A stretch of 64,000 nt of DNA, from contig VXAI01000115.1 of assembly GCA_013399305.1 (NCBI GenBank), positions 846,120 to 910,119 on the forward strand, in the 5' to 3' direction. A program made the translations under genes and the position numbers. This document shows positions 61,941 through 64,000 of the stretch, piece after piece. The stretch is from Rostratula benghalensis (Eukaryota > Chordata > Aves > Charadriiformes > Rostratulidae). The number at the start of each line of letters is the position of its first letter. Positions within the stretch are counted from its first letter, which is position 1. A model generated the notes under the pieces. That model saw only the letters and a list, made by a program, of their open reading frames with translations. It ran no database searches and was not told the origin of the DNA.

Positions 61941-62041
61941 ATATTGAGGGGAAGCTGGACTTTCGGTGGTGTTCCCTGATCTCCAATTATTGCACTTGTC
62001 CTGGGTCCAGCCACTGTAGCTGTTCCAATCGAAGAGGAATC
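61941..62041 (-). CDS. SH3RF3: SH3RF3 coding exon, sixth from the end (linker before SH3-3)
   Basis: A 101-base exon encoding residues 1-33 of the visible protein plus two bases of codon 34. It reads DSSSIGTATVAG at the start and TPPKVQLPLN at the end. The acceptor is TATTTTCAG and the donor GTAAGC, both on the minus strand. It is too short and too interrupted to appear as a standalone ORF; I found it by looking upstream of the third SH3 domain for a phase-compatible exon. Its last two bases (AT) join the first base (C) of the next exon to make Ile, immediately before the SH3 fold. The segment is a low-complexity, Ser/Thr/Pro-rich linker leading into SH3-3, and I recall this text from vertebrate SH3RF3. 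No catalytic residue is present. The exon starts in phase 0, so the preceding, unseen exon should end on a codon boundary. Confidence 0.9.
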
Positions 62042-64000
62042 CTGAAAATACACAAAGAACGTATACAAATTAAGATGAAGCTCACCATTTCCTAAAATGC
62101 TATGGGATTAAGGCACAGAGAAAAAAAAATCACATCTTTTATCATTTCCCAGACTTTCTAACTTCATGATACTGTATTAAAAAAGCCATTTTTAAGCCTT
62201 ACAAATTCTAAAAATACATTTCTGACATAGGGGATATTAGGCTATTAACAGCTTTTCCATGTACCTGTCAGATAAATTTAGTTGTACCTTGCATGCAGAT
62301 CTTAAAAGCTTTAGAATGCAAAACTACTTGACTGCTTTGTAAAATCAGCTCAACATGTAGATCTCTGCAATAGTACCTTCTTTAGCAAAGGTAACCTTTT
62401 CCCCCCTCAAAAGCTTGCTTCAAAATTTGTACTCTTTTGGCTAATGGTTATGGATCTATGGAAAAGAAGATACTATTCAACTTCCAAAATGCAATCTCAT
62501 CTCCGTATGCTATTTTTATCATGAAGAATCTTCTGCTTAAGAAAAAGGTGACAACACAACCCAAACCAGGAGTACCTCTGAATGGAAAAAGTCCACTCCC
62601 CCTTTACCACAGCAAATAAATCCCAATTCTCATACAGTGAGACCTAGTCAGATCTTTTCCAGCTATTAATGTTGAAAGGCAATTCTAAATATAATAATTC
62701 ATTTTTCAAAGCTTAATGCTCAGCAAAAGTATGTAGGACAAACACTTGGGGTTTTTTAAGTTGTCTCACCAAAGTCCCCATTCATCAATGTCAAAAATGA
62801 ATCCTGACTGGAAACTTCTCCTGAAGTAATGCCAAGGGCTATAACAACGGACCTTTGCTGCAAAGACAGGCTAGAACTTGGCTGATGGGGGTTTTAATGT
62901 TTTACTTCAGCAGAAGTCTTTTTTTGGTAAGTCTAACTAAATGTTGCATGTGCATCCGTATGCAGATTGGCTCTATAAAGTAGGATCCAATGTTTATGCA
63001 GAAATTGCAGGTTTAAACAGAGCCTGTTACATACAAGAAAGACTGAGCAGTTTGCAGAAATCCAGAGCAGCTTTCCTGTTTCCAAATGTTATTTAATAAA
63101 CAGTAAATATTGATTTATTTTGGGACCAGAAACCTCAGGACATTTTATTGCATTTACAAATGACACCAAATTAAACCAAAACACATATTGCTACTTAATT
63201 AATGGACTTCAAGGTCACCTCATTCCAAAGAAGACCACATATTTATTACAGTGGCATGTCTGGCTAATCTACATTGTTTTGCTGTATATTAACAGTGTAT
63301 CATTGGGAAATCATGCTGCAAAATACGAAGACAGTGCTCTCTGATTCCACAGCTTTTGGTAAAGAGGAGCAGGCTGTCATCTCTCTCACTGACATCTACA
63401 CTCAATCATAAAGTTGTAGTGACAAGTACACCTCCTTTTTCTCATTATTTCCCCTCACTTTCTGGCTGCTTGCTCAAACAAGGAAGGTTCCAGGCAGCTC
63501 TTAGTCCTCTGTGTAAAAGTGTTCTTTCCAGTTCTGTGACTAAGGCTTTATTAATCCTGCCTGTCACGTCAGTGAGATAATATCAATTTACAGAAGAAAA
63601 CCCCAACACACCCAAAAATGTAGGATTATTTAGAGAATGATCCCTCATTTGTTATTTTGAGCTGGTTACTGAGGTCAGGGATTGCAGAAGATGTGGGACA
63701 GAGAGACCTATCAACAGCCTCACCCAAGAAGTAAGTGAGAAATTGGCTGGTTCAAACTTCTTCATGTTGTGCCACCAGTGTATGTTCGCCCTAAGCTACA
63801 GAAACTGCCTCCAAGACAAAACAGATCAGTCCCCACCCTTTCTTGGTATGACAAAAAACTTTGTTTTTACCCCACGAAAAACCAGAGCTGACTGAACAGC
63901 CTCAGGGTGCAACTGTAAAGGCAGAGAAGCTCACAGCAGTGTAAGGCTCATTCTATCTCTTCCTTAGCCCTCAGCACACCTCAGGGAAGGCAGAGTTTGA
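62042..64000 (-). other. SH3RF3: SH3RF3 intron upstream of the first visible exon (partial)
   Basis: This stretch precedes the acceptor at 62042 (TATTTTCAG) and runs off the window. I see no coding exon, repeat family or RNA gene in it. The RING finger and first two SH3 domains expected from the family are not here. Confidence 0.8.

Larger units (their letters stand above)
14899..64000 (-). other. SH3RF3: SH3RF3 gene, 3' portion (gene span)
   Basis: This span covers the last six coding exons of SH3RF3, their introns, a probable 3' UTR and part of the next upstream intron. The gene runs right to left and continues beyond position 64000. Joined, the exons give a single open frame of 446 residues ending in TGA. 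From memory the human protein is about 880 residues, so roughly the C-terminal half is here. Family knowledge: SH3RF3/POSH2 is a cytoplasmic RING-type E3 ubiquitin ligase with four SH3 domains that binds active Rac and scaffolds the JNK cascade. I chose SH3RF3 over SH3RF1 because the protein ends in SFVESF and the linker contains SLDLNF and IRPEPK, which I recall from SH3RF3. SH3RF1, as I recall it, ends in FVENI. Both the left boundary (a poly(A) signal) and the right boundary (window edge) are provisional. Confidence 0.93.

Noticed and set aside
1..64000. CRISPR array, operon, phage or other prokaryotic system
   Set aside because: No direct-repeat array, no operon-like gene packing; introns and LINEs show vertebrate nuclear DNA.

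Overview
The window looks like vertebrate, most probably bird, genomic DNA. The evidence is a multi-exon gene with GT/AG introns, several CR1 LINE fragments (including a copy ending in the diagnostic ATTCTATG-type tail), A/T homopolymers, a CA microsatellite and a 60-base assembly gap. Nothing looks prokaryotic or viral. The species cannot be named from the sequence; a non-avian reptile is not excluded, but the CR1 types and the compact introns favour a bird.

The only protein-coding gene I can support is the 3' half of SH3RF3 (POSH2), on the minus strand, entering from the right edge. Six coding exons lie at 62041-61941, 57975-57805, 54486-54236, 50244-49934, 27329-26992 and 17652-17484. All six have AG acceptors, the five internal ones have GT donors, and their phases join without a break. 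Together they make 1341 bases, that is 446 codons plus a TGA stop. They encode the third SH3 domain, a long Ser/Pro/Ala-rich linker with two short polyalanine tracts, a Lys-rich conserved block and the terminal SH3 domain. The first half of the protein (RING finger and first two SH3 domains, known from the family) must lie beyond position 64000. SH3RF proteins are RING-type E3 ubiquitin ligases and scaffolds of Rac/JNK signalling.

Layout. 1-14.9 kb: intergenic DNA downstream of SH3RF3, with one CR1 tail, a same-direction pair of CR1 fragments at 7.2-8.7 kb and a 1.5 kb CR1 ORF2 fragment at 12.7-14.2 kb. 14.9-17.5 kb: probable SH3RF3 3' UTR, unusually CpG-rich. 17.65-27 kb: last intron, with two CR1 3' ends, a (CA)22 microsatellite and the assembly gap. 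27.3-49.9 kb: largest intron, with one CR1 related to the 12.7 kb copy and one very old CR1. 50.2-62 kb: the shorter introns. 62-64 kb: part of the next upstream intron.

No previously undescribed system is evident. The points most worth a second look are the avian-type polyalanine tracts in a GC-rich exon, a CpG-rich 3' UTR, a cysteine-rich intronic ORF at 48.7 kb bounded by splice-like sites, two CR1 copies whose similarity differs sharply along their length with a clean 140-base internal deletion, and several unannotated AT-rich, homeobox/octamer-like stretches that read like conserved non-coding elements.
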